DNA of 64,000 nucleotides from Lachnospiraceae bacterium (GTDB lineage Bacteria > Bacillota > Clostridia > Lachnospirales > Lachnospiraceae). Location of the stretch: NCBI GenBank assembly GCA_030536685.1, contig JAUNPP010000002.1, positions 35,906-99,905 of the forward strand. Reading direction: 5' to 3'. A program made the position numbers and the translations under genes. The number at the start of each line of letters is the position of its first letter. Position 1 is the first letter of the stretch. The notes under the pieces were generated by a model, which saw only the letters and a list, made by a program, of their open reading frames with translations, was not told where the DNA came from and ran no database searches. Below are positions 10,011 to 18,147 of this stretch, one piece after another.

Positions 10011-10053
10011 CTGCTTCCGGCAAAAGCTTTTTTTCTGCTTCTGCCGGAAGCAG
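10011..10053 (-). terminator. 12-bp stem-loop between acpP and fabD (partial terminator or processing site)
   Basis: CTGCTTCCGGCA (10011-10022) pairs perfectly with TGCCGGAAGCAG (10042-10053) around a 19-nt loop. No strong U-run follows on the minus strand, so it is more likely a leaky terminator or an RNA processing and stability element that lets acpP be expressed above the genes behind it. A 16-bp palindrome, GACTAATTTATTAGTC (9974-9989), follows before fabD; its role is unknown. Confidence 0.5.
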
Positions 10054-10118
10054 ACCTGAATTTTTGAAATTTATTCGATTATCATTCGATTATGCATAAA
10101 TTATGGTTGATTCCTTAA

Positions 10119-10352
10119 TTATGCGTTGATTCCTTTTGCTTCCAGGTATTTGATCATGTCATTGATTGTTACAATGTTTTCCAGTTCTTCTGCGGGGATT
10201 TCAATGCCGTATTCATCTTCCAGTCCCATAACCATTTCAAACAGGTCAAGAGAGTCAGCGCCAAGGTCTTCTTTGAAAGAAGCTTCTCCCTTAACATCTG
10301 CTGCATCTACACCTAACTGTTCTACTAATAATTCTGTAATCTTTTCTAACAT
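10119..10352 (-). CDS. acpP: Acyl carrier protein
   Basis: Small acidic carrier (77 residues) that holds acyl chains on a phosphopantetheine arm during fatty-acid synthesis. The attachment serine lies in DLGADSLDLFEMVM. The start at ATG 10352 is set by AAAGGAG 7 nt upstream; the frame extends 14 basic residues further but that part lacks a ribosome site and is unlike ACP. It is the second gene of the operon after fabH. Confidence 0.96.
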   Translation of the reverse strand: MLEKITELLVEQLGVDAADVKGEASFKEDLGADSLDLFEMVMGLEDEYGIEIPAEELENIVTINDMIKYLEAKGINA

Positions 10353-10445
10353 GATTTTTCTCCTTTTAACTTGTTTTATCTTTTTTATTATCAAACTATC
10401 AAATGAAAGTTTCCCGGCAGTTTGTTCTCTGAAAAACGCCGTTTT

Positions 10446-11372
10446 CTACCATTTCATCAGAATGGCTCCCCAGGTAAGACCTGCACCAAATCCGGAAAGT
10501 ACAAGGGTCTGCCCTCTTAAAAGCTTTCCGCTGCGATTCAGTTCATCCAGAAGAATCGGGATGCTGGCTCCTGAAGTATTGCCGCAGGAATCAAGATTCA
10601 TGGGGAACTTTTCCTCCGGCTGTTTTAATCTTCTTGATACGGAATCAATAATCCGCTTATTGGCCTGATGCAGGATGTAGAAATCCACATCTTCTGCACT
10701 CATCTGATTTTTCTCCAGCAGGGCATTAACAATCTCCGGTACCTTCGATACCGCAAATTTGAAAACCTCCTGTCCATTCATGCTGATTGTTGAACCTGTG
10801 TCACAATTCAGAACCGGTCCTTTTTTTCCATCGGAACCGGACAACTGATCGATCACACCATCTTCCTCTGCAGTTACCACTGCCGCGCCGGCGCCGTCTC
10901 CAAACAGGATACAGGTGCCTCTGTCCTTCCAGTCGACCAGAGTGGAAAGCGCTTCCGCACCGATTACCAGAATGTTCTGATAAACTCCGGCCTGAATATA
11001 AGCTGCTGCCGTACTCAGTGCAAACAGAAAGCCGGAACAGGCTGCGTTGAGATCAAAGCAAACTGCTTTGTCTGCGCCGATCTTTGCCTGTACCTGACAG
11101 GCCGTATTCGGCATCGCCTTGTTAGGACTTACCGTAGCTACCAGGATCATATCAAGCTCTTCTGCCTGCATCCCGCTAAAGCTAAGCGCCCTTCTGGCTG
11201 CTTCTGCTGCCATATCGGCAGTTGTTTCACCTTTTGCGATATGTCTGGAACAGATACCGGTTCGTGTTCTGATCCATTCATCGCTGGTATCGACAATCTG
11301 TGACAGATCGTCATTGGTAACTGTATGATCCGGCAAATAAGAGCCGGTACCTAAAATTCTAGCTGTCGCCAT
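10446..11372 (-). CDS. fabH: Beta-ketoacyl-ACP synthase III
   Basis: Starts fatty-acid synthesis by condensing acetyl-CoA or a branched acyl-CoA with malonyl-ACP. The 308-residue chain has the Cys-His-Asn triad: Cys in DLNAACSGF, His in ILHQANKRI, Asn in CGNTSGASIP. The ATG start at 11372 has GGAGG 4 nt upstream. It is the promoter-proximal gene of the fab operon; a strong promoter and three operator-like boxes lie directly in front (see those entries). No MarR-type regulator gene is adjacent, unlike many Firmicute fab operons. Confidence 0.96.
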   Translation of the reverse strand: MATARILGTGSYLPDHTVTNDDLSQIVDTSDEWIRTRTGICSRHIAKGETTADMAAEAARRALSFSGMQAEELDMILVATVSPNKAMPNTACQVQAKIGADKAVCFDLNAACSGFLFALSTAAAYIQAGVYQNILVIGAEALSTLVDWKDRGTCILFGDGAGAAVVTAEEDGVIDQLSGSDGKKGPVLNCDTGSTISMNGQEVFKFAVSKVPEIVNALLEKNQMSAEDVDFYILHQANKRIIDSVSRRLKQPEEKFPMNLDSCGNTSGASIPILLDELNRSGKLLRGQTLVLSGFGAGLTWGAILMKW

Positions 11373-11403
11373 ATTGCCTCCATGAGTTTGTTCATGGTAA
11401 TAG

Positions 11404-11448
11404 TTTGGGAGTCAAATATTTTGATTGTCGAATATTTTGAATCTCAAA
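11404..11448 (-). promoter_or_regulatory. Triple FabT-like operator (TTTGA-N3-TCAAA boxes, 16-bp period)
   Basis: Three 13-bp near-palindromes stand at 11404-11416 (TTTGGGAGTCAAA), 11420-11432 (TTTGATTGTCGAA) and 11436-11448 (TTTGAATCTCAAA). Their starts are exactly 16 bp apart. The form resembles the operators of MarR-family fatty-acid repressors such as FabT. They lie between the -10 box and the fabH ribosome site, so a bound repressor would block initiation or early elongation. The protein that binds is not encoded nearby. Position and spacing are seen; the regulator class is inference. Confidence 0.75.
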
Positions 11449-11464
11449 CTATTATCTGGGCTTG

Positions 11465-11493
11465 ATTATAAACCAGAATAATTAGCTTGTCAA
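11465..11493 (-). promoter_or_regulatory. Sigma-A promoter of the fab operon
   Basis: On the minus strand a perfect -35 TTGACA (complement of 11488-11493) and perfect -10 TATAAT (11465-11470) are separated by 17 bp. Transcription would begin near 11458, about 10 nt before the first operator box. It lies in the 127-nt gap between ybaK and fabH. Confidence 0.85.
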
Positions 11494-11499
11494 CCCTGA

Positions 11500-11970
11500 T
11501 TATTTCACAATTTCGCATGCGCTCGCCTGCAAAAATTCTATTAATTGATCAGGATTCACACAGATTTGTACCCCTCTGGCGCCTCCGCTTAAGTAAATTT
11601 TATCAAAAAGCAGGGCTGTTTCCTCAAAGTAAGTTGGATATTTCTTCTTCATACCCACTGGTGAGCAGCCTCCGCGGATATATCCGGTCAGATTCAATAA
11701 TTCTTTCACATGAACCATTTCCAGCTTTTTATCCTTGGCCACAGCAGCCGCCTTCTTTAAATCCAGCTCCTCATTCACCGGAATGCAGAAAACCATAATG
11801 CCTTTCTTCTCTCCCCGAACCACCAGTGTCTTAAAACACGTATCCGGATCAAGTCCAAGCTGTGCCACTACATGGTCACCTCCCAGGTGTTCCTCATCAA
11901 ACTCGTATTCCTGCGGCTGATAAGGAATTCCCGCCTGCTCCAGAATACGCATTGCATTTGTTTTTACCAT
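11500..11970 (-). CDS. ybaK: YbaK/EbsC-family aminoacyl-tRNA deacylase, Cys-tRNA(Pro) type
   Basis: Hydrolyses mischarged Cys-tRNA(Pro) and so protects translation accuracy. The 157-residue chain starts MVKTNAMRILEQ and has family motifs VFCIPVNEELDLKKAA, GGCSPVGMKKKYP and the C-terminal SGGARGVQI. I use ATG 11970, with AAAGGGG 10 nt upstream, not the longer frame to 12030, whose start would overlap the promoter -35. A separate promoter lies at 12002-12030. Context with the fab operon downstream looks incidental. Confidence 0.92.
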   Translation of the reverse strand: MVKTNAMRILEQAGIPYQPQEYEFDEEHLGGDHVVAQLGLDPDTCFKTLVVRGEKKGIMVFCIPVNEELDLKKAAAVAKDKKLEMVHVKELLNLTGYIRGGCSPVGMKKKYPTYFEETALLFDKIYLSGGARGVQICVNPDQLIEFLQASACEIVK

Positions 11971-12001
11971 AATAAAAAGGCCCCTTTCATTTGATGCGTC
12001 C

Positions 12002-12030
12002 ATTGTAACAAATACAAATGGCAGTGTCAA
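12002..12030 (-). promoter_or_regulatory. Promoter of ybaK
   Basis: -35 TTGACA (complement of 12025-12030) and -10 TACAAT (12002-12007) are 17 bp apart on the minus strand, 31 nt before the ybaK ATG. The hexamers are near consensus. Confidence 0.75.
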
Positions 12031-12041
12031 ACAAAGAGAGG

Positions 12042-12091
12042 CCTAAGTGCCCGCACGAATATGAGAAACCTAAGTGTCGGCACGAATATGA
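12042..12091. repeat. Two tandem 23-bp units, 27-bp period
   Basis: Units at 12042-12064 and 12069-12091 share CCTAAGTG and GCACGAATATGA and differ at only two positions. They lie in the short spacer between the ABC permease stop and the ybaK promoter. No function is evident; replication slippage or a remnant of a dispersed element are both possible. Confidence 0.6.
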
Positions 12092-12101
12092 ACTGCAGAA
12101 T

Positions 12102-14243
12102 TTACTTCTTCAGCTTTTTCAAAAATTTCGGAATCTTTCCTTTTTGGATCACAAATTGCATAATGGACTCTTCTCCTGTTTCCGGATCGAGCAGATAGCC
12201 TGTAACCGAATAATCCGGATCTACCTCCTTCAGTGTCAGGTTCATGGAGTAATTATCGCAGGATATCAGCCATGGCTTTAGCTGTTCCAGCTCTTTTTTG
12301 CTGGTTGTCCAGTATATATGGGAGCCTTCGGATGCAGTGCTGACGCTTTCCACCAGTGTCTCCCTTTCGATTCCTGAGCCCTGTACCTCCCCTTCTGAAA
12401 ATTCAGCTTCCTGAACCGGGTTATAGGCCACCTGAACCTTATAGATCTGTTCTGAAACAGGCTTGAATTCATATCCATAGCCCTTCAGCAGAGTCAGAGT
12501 ATGTTTAAAGGAAGGATATACCGGATATGCATTAAAATAATCATCCTGGCTTACGGTAAATTCGAGATTCAAAAGAGGTTCCTCTGTACACAGTGTCTCC
12601 AGATGCAGATCTTTCAGCTCGCGCTTGTAGGTACGGAGCAGACTGGTATACTGTACATCCGTCAGATCAAGCTTTTTCTGTTCTCCATAATAATTGCCGA
12701 TCCTGCTGATCCAGACAGAAGAGTCGTCTTCTCCACGTGTCAGAATCGGATATAGCAGCCCCTTATATCCTTCTGTGTCAAAGATATCACTGACCGACTC
12801 CTTTTCCTTCAGCACACTGGTATAGTAGGAACGGTAAACGCACGTTCCGTTCTTCAGGCGGTAACAGACTGTCATGTTTCCTTTATAAGGTTTCCACGTC
12901 TTATCTTTTATTGATCTGGAGACAATCTCCAGCACAGGGCCTACATTGGAAATATTCATATCCTTTAGCACTCTGTACTTATCTGACTCTTCTCCGTATA
13001 CAATGCTGTAGACCCGGTCCGGTTTAAACCGTGCTTCATACGCCTCTTTCGTATATTCCTTTACATGGGAACGGTAATACTCCAGTTCATCAAAGCTGAC
13101 TCCCACGGAACTAAGCTGATCTGCCTTCGGCAGAAAGCTGTCAAAGCCAAGCAGATCAAACCGGAAGATGGAAATAACAAGCAGCGCAGCTGCAGTGCCT
13201 GAAAGCAGCAGCAGCTTATGTCCGAAAAAGGCTCTGAAGTTCATATTCAGGATCATCTGCGTGATCACATGCATCACCACACAGCCGATCACAACACCGC
13301 AGTACAGCCAGAAATCCGAATTGTTAAAGGAAAGTTCTGCCAGAAAAAGGCCTGCCGTCATACCAACTCCGGCTACCATCAGAAAACCGATAAACGGACC
13401 CACGATTGGAAACGCCAGCCCATAACCGGACTTTTCTGCAGGCCGCTTCCAGAAAAGCATATATGCCGCCACAGGGATCAAAACGGCAGTAACGATCAGA
13501 ATCCCGATGGAACGTGAAAAGAAAAAGCCCATATCAGAAAACTCTGCCAGAACCTTGTGACAAATCGTAATAATACTTCCCTGACCAAAAAGCAGCGGCT
13601 TTCCGGTATCGACAAAGGTTCTGAAATAGGTTGACTGGCACGAATTCAATATAAAGCACAGGAAAGGACCTGCAAAATGAATGATCACGATTAGCACAAT
13701 GCCGGAAAGAAAGCTTCCCGCAAACTGTATCGCCATTACGCTGACAGAATAGATTACCCAGTAAAACAGCAGATACATAACCGCCATAACCGCAAGCTCC
13801 CTGACATAGCCCTCGATCAGCGCTCCATGGGCAATCGCCACCAGAATGGAAATTCCGTACATAATCAGATAGGGAATGGCAAACAGCAGAAATCCTGTTA
13901 AAAACCGATAAAAAAACTGCATGCTTCTTCCAATGGGCAGTGAAAAATAAAAATCCACCTTATCTCTGCGGAAAAGATAGGAAAATTCCACTATCGCCAT
14001 GAAAACTCCGCTTACAAATATGAGAACCATAAGGACCTCGTTCTGTACAATGAAATTGAGCATCACAGAATCCGGCATCTCCGAATAATCCTTTGCATAT
14101 CTGCCCAGCTCCAGAGCAACCCTCATCGGCAGTGCAAAGATCAGCAGGATGGCCATCACTCCCGCCGCCCAGACCTTCCGAAAGCACTCCGCCTTCATCA
14201 AACGCCCGAACAGCTTCTTAGCCGATAATTTTTTTGATATCAT
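12102..14243 (-). CDS. ABC transporter permease with large C-terminal soluble domain
   Basis: Membrane subunit of a two-gene ABC exporter. The first 365 or so residues contain about nine hydrophobic spans (first at about 24-46), in the style of ABC-2 permeases such as the YtrC/D or bacitracin-type systems. Residues about 370-713 form a soluble, probably extracytoplasmic domain with no motif I can name; it may correspond to DUF6449. The ATG overlaps the ATPase stop by 26 nt and has GGAGG 9 nt upstream, so the two are co-translated. Substrate is unknown. No GntR-type regulator, common next to YtrA-like systems, is present. Confidence 0.82.
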   Translation of the reverse strand: MISKKLSAKKLFGRLMKAECFRKVWAAGVMAILLIFALPMRVALELGRYAKDYSEMPDSVMLNFIVQNEVLMVLIFVSGVFMAIVEFSYLFRRDKVDFYFSLPIGRSMQFFYRFLTGFLLFAIPYLIMYGISILVAIAHGALIEGYVRELAVMAVMYLLFYWVIYSVSVMAIQFAGSFLSGIVLIVIIHFAGPFLCFILNSCQSTYFRTFVDTGKPLLFGQGSIITICHKVLAEFSDMGFFFSRSIGILIVTAVLIPVAAYMLFWKRPAEKSGYGLAFPIVGPFIGFLMVAGVGMTAGLFLAELSFNNSDFWLYCGVVIGCVVMHVITQMILNMNFRAFFGHKLLLLSGTAAALLVISIFRFDLLGFDSFLPKADQLSSVGVSFDELEYYRSHVKEYTKEAYEARFKPDRVYSIVYGEESDKYRVLKDMNISNVGPVLEIVSRSIKDKTWKPYKGNMTVCYRLKNGTCVYRSYYTSVLKEKESVSDIFDTEGYKGLLYPILTRGEDDSSVWISRIGNYYGEQKKLDLTDVQYTSLLRTYKRELKDLHLETLCTEEPLLNLEFTVSQDDYFNAYPVYPSFKHTLTLLKGYGYEFKPVSEQIYKVQVAYNPVQEAEFSEGEVQGSGIERETLVESVSTASEGSHIYWTTSKKELEQLKPWLISCDNYSMNLTLKEVDPDYSVTGYLLDPETGEESIMQFVIQKGKIPKFLKKLKK

Positions 14244-15120
14244 ATCCTGCTACCTCCGTTTCACTGATAAAGATCTCCTCCAGACTCAGCGGCAGAATCT
14301 CATAAAACAGTGGATTCTGTGCAGTGATTGCTGATTCCAGATGCTCCTTATGTCCTCTTACTGTAACTGTATACAGAGAACCTCTGTTCTCTCTGCTGAT
14401 CAGATCAAGCCCTTCAAAGGCCTTATCCGCATCTCCTTCCTCACGGAACACGCACTGCGCCTTATGAATATGAAGCTTCATATCCTGTACGTCCTTTGAA
14501 AGCAGCATTCCTCCCTTATATAAAAGTCCCACGTGATCGCAGATATCTTCCAGCTCCCGCATGTTATGTGAGGCAATCACCGGGACAAACTCCCGGTGCG
14601 TCAGCTCATAAGACATCAGGTTCTTCACCATCTGCCGCATCACCGGATCGAGTCCATCGAAGGTTTCATCGCAAAACAGATACTTGGTCCCTGAACAGAT
14701 GCCGCAGATCATACTCAGCTGCTTGCGCATCCCTTTGGAATAGGTGTGGATCTTCTGCTGCGGGTTCAGCTCAACGTCCTGAATCATACGGTCAAATCTT
14801 CCCAGATCAAAATCTTCATATATGGTTTTGTAAAAATTACTGATATCAGTCAATGTGGCATTCTCAAAAAAATACTGCTCGTCCGATATGTAAAAAATCT
14901 TCTTTTTCACTGATACGTTGTCAAAAATCTGTTGGTCATCTACGAGGATCACGCCTTCATCTGCGCGATAGATTCCGCTCATCAGACGCAGAAGTGAGCT
15001 TTTCCCGGCGCCGTTCATCCCGATCAGGCCAAAAACAGCCCCTTCTCTGATCTGAAAAGACACCTTATCCACCGCTGCGATATCGTTAAAATACTTACTG
15101 ACATTCCTGACATCAATCAT
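14218..15120 (-). CDS. ABC transporter ATP-binding protein
   Basis: ATPase that powers the permease just downstream. It has Walker A GMNGAGKSS (about 37-45), a degenerate signature YSKGMRKQLS (usual LSGGQ), and Walker B FCDETFDGLD. Length is 300 residues with ATG at 15120, chosen because AGGAGG lies 8 nt upstream; a TTG eight codons earlier has no such site. The C-terminal 80 residues extend beyond the core ATPase, as in YtrB/EcsA-like subunits. A promoter lies at 15163-15192. Substrate unknown; peptide or antibiotic efflux is a guess from the subfamily. Confidence 0.9.
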   Translation of the reverse strand: MIDVRNVSKYFNDIAAVDKVSFQIREGAVFGLIGMNGAGKSSLLRLMSGIYRADEGVILVDDQQIFDNVSVKKKIFYISDEQYFFENATLTDISNFYKTIYEDFDLGRFDRMIQDVELNPQQKIHTYSKGMRKQLSMICGICSGTKYLFCDETFDGLDPVMRQMVKNLMSYELTHREFVPVIASHNMRELEDICDHVGLLYKGGMLLSKDVQDMKLHIHKAQCVFREEGDADKAFEGLDLISRENRGSLYTVTVRGHKEHLESAITAQNPLFYEILPLSLEEIFISETEVAGYDIKKIIG

Positions 15121-15162
15121 CCGCCCGGCCTCCTGTTTATCCAATTTCTATGTTCTGCAATT

Positions 15163-15192
15163 ATTCTAACACATGTTCGAAAAAATAGCCAA
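15163..15192 (-). promoter_or_regulatory. Probable promoter of the ABC transporter pair
   Basis: -35 TTGGCT (complement of 15187-15192), 18-bp spacer, then TGTGT just before -10 TAGAAT (15163-15168). The TRTGn extension before the -10 is common in Gram-positive promoters and supports the call. Confidence 0.5.
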
Positions 15193-15258
15193 TAAAATAA
15201 ATATTAATTTCTTAACAAGTTCTTAACAATTGTCCAACGTTTTTTTCAATCTTTACTA

Positions 15259-16032
15259 TTATTTTAAAAACTCCAGTACCTTGCGGTATTCCATCTTCCC
15301 GCCAAACAAATCAAGCGCGCTTCCAATTGTTACGTCTATTCGGTTCTGTCCCAGGCGCTTAAGCTGCTCAAGATCTTCAAAGCCTGATACGCCGCCGGCA
15401 TATGTGACCGGGATCTTCCCCCAGCTGCCCAACATCTTTGCAACCCCGGCTTCAATTCCTGCAGCACTTCCCTCCACATCCACGGCATGAATCAGAAATT
15501 CACTGCAGCTTTCGGAAAGCTGGTCAAGCAGCTCCGGTGTCAGTTTGACTTCCGTAAATTTCTGCCAGCGGTCTGTTACAATATAATACTCTCCGTCACG
15601 CTTTCTGCAGCTTAAATCCAGCACCAGATGTTCTTTTCCCGTTTCCCGGCGGATCTTTTCCAGATTTTCGTAATAAATCTGACCGTCTTTGAAAACATAG
15701 CTGGTTACGATCACATGAGACGCGCCTGCATCGAGATATTGTGCAGCGTTTGCAGCCGTAATCCCGCCTCCGATCTGCATCATGCCCGGGCAGACGGACA
15801 GCGCCTGAAGCGCCTGCGCTCTGGTTGCTTCAAAAAATGGAGAAGATGCCGGGTTCAGCATAATAATGTGTCCTCCATAAAGCTGGTCTTTTGCGTAAAA
15901 TCCGGCAAACCAGGCAGCATCCTTTTCCGAAACAAAATTGTCCACTGCAAAGTCCCCGCTGTCCTTCAGGCTCTGGCCCACGATCTGTTTTACCTTTCCG
16001 TTATGAATATCAATACATGGTCTGAATTTCAT
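15259..16032 (-). CDS. hisA: Eukaryote-type ProFAR isomerase (HisA-like)
   Basis: Predicted to isomerise phosphoribosylformimino-AICAR-phosphate in histidine synthesis. It reads as a TIM barrel of 257 residues starting MKFRPCIDIHNGKVKQIVG, with the general-base Asp in CIDIHNG, then IGGGITAANA, VLDLSCRKRDGEYYIVTDRWQ and TYAGGVSGFEDL. The insertions and the DLSCRK stretch match the plant/fungal HIS6 form, not the usual bacterial HisA of about 240 residues. It is not in a his operon: neighbours are a glycosyltransferase and an ABC transporter. The start at ATG 16032 is preferred, with GAGGAG about 11 nt upstream; an upstream ATG at 16059 has no ribosome site. Confidence 0.85.
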   Translation of the reverse strand: MKFRPCIDIHNGKVKQIVGQSLKDSGDFAVDNFVSEKDAAWFAGFYAKDQLYGGHIIMLNPASSPFFEATRAQALQALSVCPGMMQIGGGITAANAAQYLDAGASHVIVTSYVFKDGQIYYENLEKIRRETGKEHLVLDLSCRKRDGEYYIVTDRWQKFTEVKLTPELLDQLSESCSEFLIHAVDVEGSAAGIEAGVAKMLGSWGKIPVTYAGGVSGFEDLEQLKRLGQNRIDVTIGSALDLFGGKMEYRKVLEFLK

Positions 16033-16061
16033 ACTGTTTTCCACTCCTCTGTTTCTCATTA

Positions 16062-16104
16062 TAAAAAACCAGCAGGGCAGCCTCTCCTTAGAAAAGCTGC
16101 CCTG
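16062..16104 (-). terminator. Rho-independent terminator after the glycosyltransferase
   Basis: CAGGGCAGC (16073-16081) and GCTGCCCTG (16096-16104) form a perfect 9-bp stem. On the minus strand it is followed by CTGGTTTTTTAT. It lies 10 nt after the glycosyltransferase stop and directly in front of the HisA-like gene. Confidence 0.85.
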
Positions 16105-16113
16105 TCCTGCAAA

Positions 16114-17133
16114 TTAATTAAATCCGTATATTTTCTGAGCAGCCGCATAACCCAGACTTGCAATCTTTCGTCCGGTTCTGCCCGGCAGATTCATCACAAT
16201 TCCCAGCAGGCTGAAACGAATCCTGCGCCATGTTTTGGGATTCTTCTCCTTCAGATACGCCCAGATCTCTGCTTTTTTCTGCAGGTTCTCAGGAGTATTG
16301 GATCGGATTGCCAGGATGGAGCTGACGCAGGTAATAATGGTCAGATAGCTGCGCATATATTTTTTCAGCTTTTTACTGGAAATCTGTTCTTTGGTGTAGG
16401 AGTCGATCATAATGCGGTTCACTCTCAGCTGCTGATCAATTCGGGAAATCATAATCTTTTCATTCACCGACTGATCTTCTCTGCCTATGTAGTACCAGTA
16501 GAAGTTTTCATTGACATAATACATGGTCCTGACCGAAGCAAAGGGCTGGAAGGCAAAAATATTGTCTACATAGAAGGTGTGTCTGGGAAGCTCCAGACCG
16601 CAGTCTCTCAAAATCTGAGTCCGATAGATAATTGAATGCATCAGCAGATACTGGCCCGGCTTGAAAGAGCCGATCTCATCCCAGGTAAATACCCGGTCCT
16701 TCGGAAGGATTCTTCCGTAGCGCATCACCATTTTGTGCTTTACATCTACTTTATCGTATACAAAATTGGAAAGAACCATATCGACCGGATTCTCTGCTGC
16801 TGCCATATCCCGCAGCACGGAAAGAATCTTCATGTAGGGGCCGGCGCTTACACGGTCATCACTGTCCACTACCTTAAAATACAGACCTGTGGCATTTGCA
16901 AGGCCGGTATTCACGGCGCCTCCGTGACCGGCATTTTCCTGATGGATAGCTTTTACAATAGAAGGATATTTCGCTGCATACCGATCGGCAATTTCTGCCG
17001 TGTTGTCCTTTACTGATCCGTCATCTACAATAAGAATTTCTACCTCTTCTCCGCCTTTCAGCAAAGATTTAATGCATTTGTCCATGTATTCTGCCGAATT
17101 GTAACAGGGGACTGCAATTGATAATAATTTCAT
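16114..17133 (-). CDS. Family 2 glycosyltransferase
   Basis: Cytoplasmic GT-A fold sugar transferase that would use a nucleotide sugar to extend a glycan or lipid carrier. The N-terminus MKLLSIAVPCYNSAEYM, the LIVDDGS motif (about 34-40) and the metal-binding VVDSDDRV (about 87-94) place it in GT2. The last 80 residues lack a clear membrane span, so it is probably soluble or peripheral. It lies 46 nt after pyrF and ends at a strong terminator. Donor and acceptor cannot be read from sequence. Confidence 0.9.
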   Translation of the reverse strand: MKLLSIAVPCYNSAEYMDKCIKSLLKGGEEVEILIVDDGSVKDNTAEIADRYAAKYPSIVKAIHQENAGHGGAVNTGLANATGLYFKVVDSDDRVSAGPYMKILSVLRDMAAAENPVDMVLSNFVYDKVDVKHKMVMRYGRILPKDRVFTWDEIGSFKPGQYLLMHSIIYRTQILRDCGLELPRHTFYVDNIFAFQPFASVRTMYYVNENFYWYYIGREDQSVNEKIMISRIDQQLRVNRIMIDSYTKEQISSKKLKKYMRSYLTIITCVSSILAIRSNTPENLQKKAEIWAYLKEKNPKTWRRIRFSLLGIVMNLPGRTGRKIASLGYAAAQKIYGFN

Positions 17134-17179
17134 CTTATAAACCTCATTCCTATCAGTTTCGTTATCGCAGGCACATCAA

Positions 17180-18112
17180 TCAGTTTAATCTGATATCTCC
17201 GATTGCTCCCAGAATATCTTCTCTCATGCGGATGGCTTCTTCTCTTGCTGCCTTTGCGTAATCCTGTTCTGCAGCTCCTGACTTCTTCCATGCGCACATA
17301 ATGCCTCTGGAGGAATTGATGACAGCGCCAAGTCCGTTTTTGTCAAATGCATAGCTTACATCCTTTGCTCCGCCGCCCTGCGCGCCGTATCCGGGAACCA
17401 GGAAGAAGGTATGGGGCATCTTTTCACGAAGCTCCTGCAGCTGTGAAGGGTAGGTTGCACCTACAACTGCGCCGACTGCAGAGTAGCCGTATTTGCCGGG
17501 AACCTCTGCTCCCCATTTCTCACACATCTCACCCATCACTTCGTAGATCGTTCTGTCACCGATCTTCTGATCCTGCAGCTCGCCGGAAGAAGGATTGGAA
17601 GTTTTTACCAGCACATAGATTCCCTTGTCATATTCTTTACACATCTTTAACAGCGGAACGATTCCATCGCTTCCCAGATAGCCGTTTACAGTCAGACAGT
17701 CTCCGCCAAAAGCAGTTACCATCTCGCCGTTGATCGCTGTCTTGCCGATATGAGCAGCTGCATAGGCTTCCATCGTTGTACCGATATCATTGCGCTTGCC
17801 GTCAGTGATTACGTACATACCTTTTTCATGAGCATAGGCAATTGTGCGGGCCAGCGCGCGCACGCCCTGCCATCCATACATCTCATAGTAAGCTGCCTGA
17901 GGCTTTACTGCGGGAACGATATCACATAATGCATCGATCAGACCTTTATTGAACTGATATAAAGCATTGGCAGATGCTTCGAGCACATCGTCTGTTGCCT
18001 CAAAAGCTTCCTTCAAAATATATCCGGGAATATAATCCAGCTTCGGATCAAGTCCTGCTACTGTAGGGTTTTTCATCTGTGCAATTTTTTCAATTAATAA
18101 ATCCATTGACAT
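17180..18112 (-). CDS. pyrF: Orotidine-5'-phosphate decarboxylase, long form
   Basis: Converts OMP to UMP, the last step of de novo pyrimidine synthesis. The 310-residue length and the motif TDGKRNDIGTT, which carries the catalytic Lys/Asp pair, mark the type 2 family. The start is ATG 18112, where AAAGGAA lies 9 nt upstream and the family N-terminus (ending NPTVAGLDPKLDY) begins; the frame stays open a further 40 codons but those overlap another small gene. No other pyr gene is adjacent. A promoter, tandem repeats and two hairpins lie upstream (separate entries). Confidence 0.95.
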   Translation of the reverse strand: MSMDLLIEKIAQMKNPTVAGLDPKLDYIPGYILKEAFEATDDVLEASANALYQFNKGLIDALCDIVPAVKPQAAYYEMYGWQGVRALARTIAYAHEKGMYVITDGKRNDIGTTMEAYAAAHIGKTAINGEMVTAFGGDCLTVNGYLGSDGIVPLLKMCKEYDKGIYVLVKTSNPSSGELQDQKIGDRTIYEVMGEMCEKWGAEVPGKYGYSAVGAVVGATYPSQLQELREKMPHTFFLVPGYGAQGGGAKDVSYAFDKNGLGAVINSSRGIMCAWKKSGAAEQDYAKAAREEAIRMREDILGAIGDIRLN

Positions 18113-18147
18113 AAACTTTAATTCCTTTCCTGTTCCAGGCGCTGCCG

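Noticed and set aside
15628..16635. 335-codon plus-strand frame across the HisA-like and glycosyltransferase genes
   Set aside because: It is antisense to two well-supported genes and crosses a terminator hairpin; composition is that of a shadow frame.
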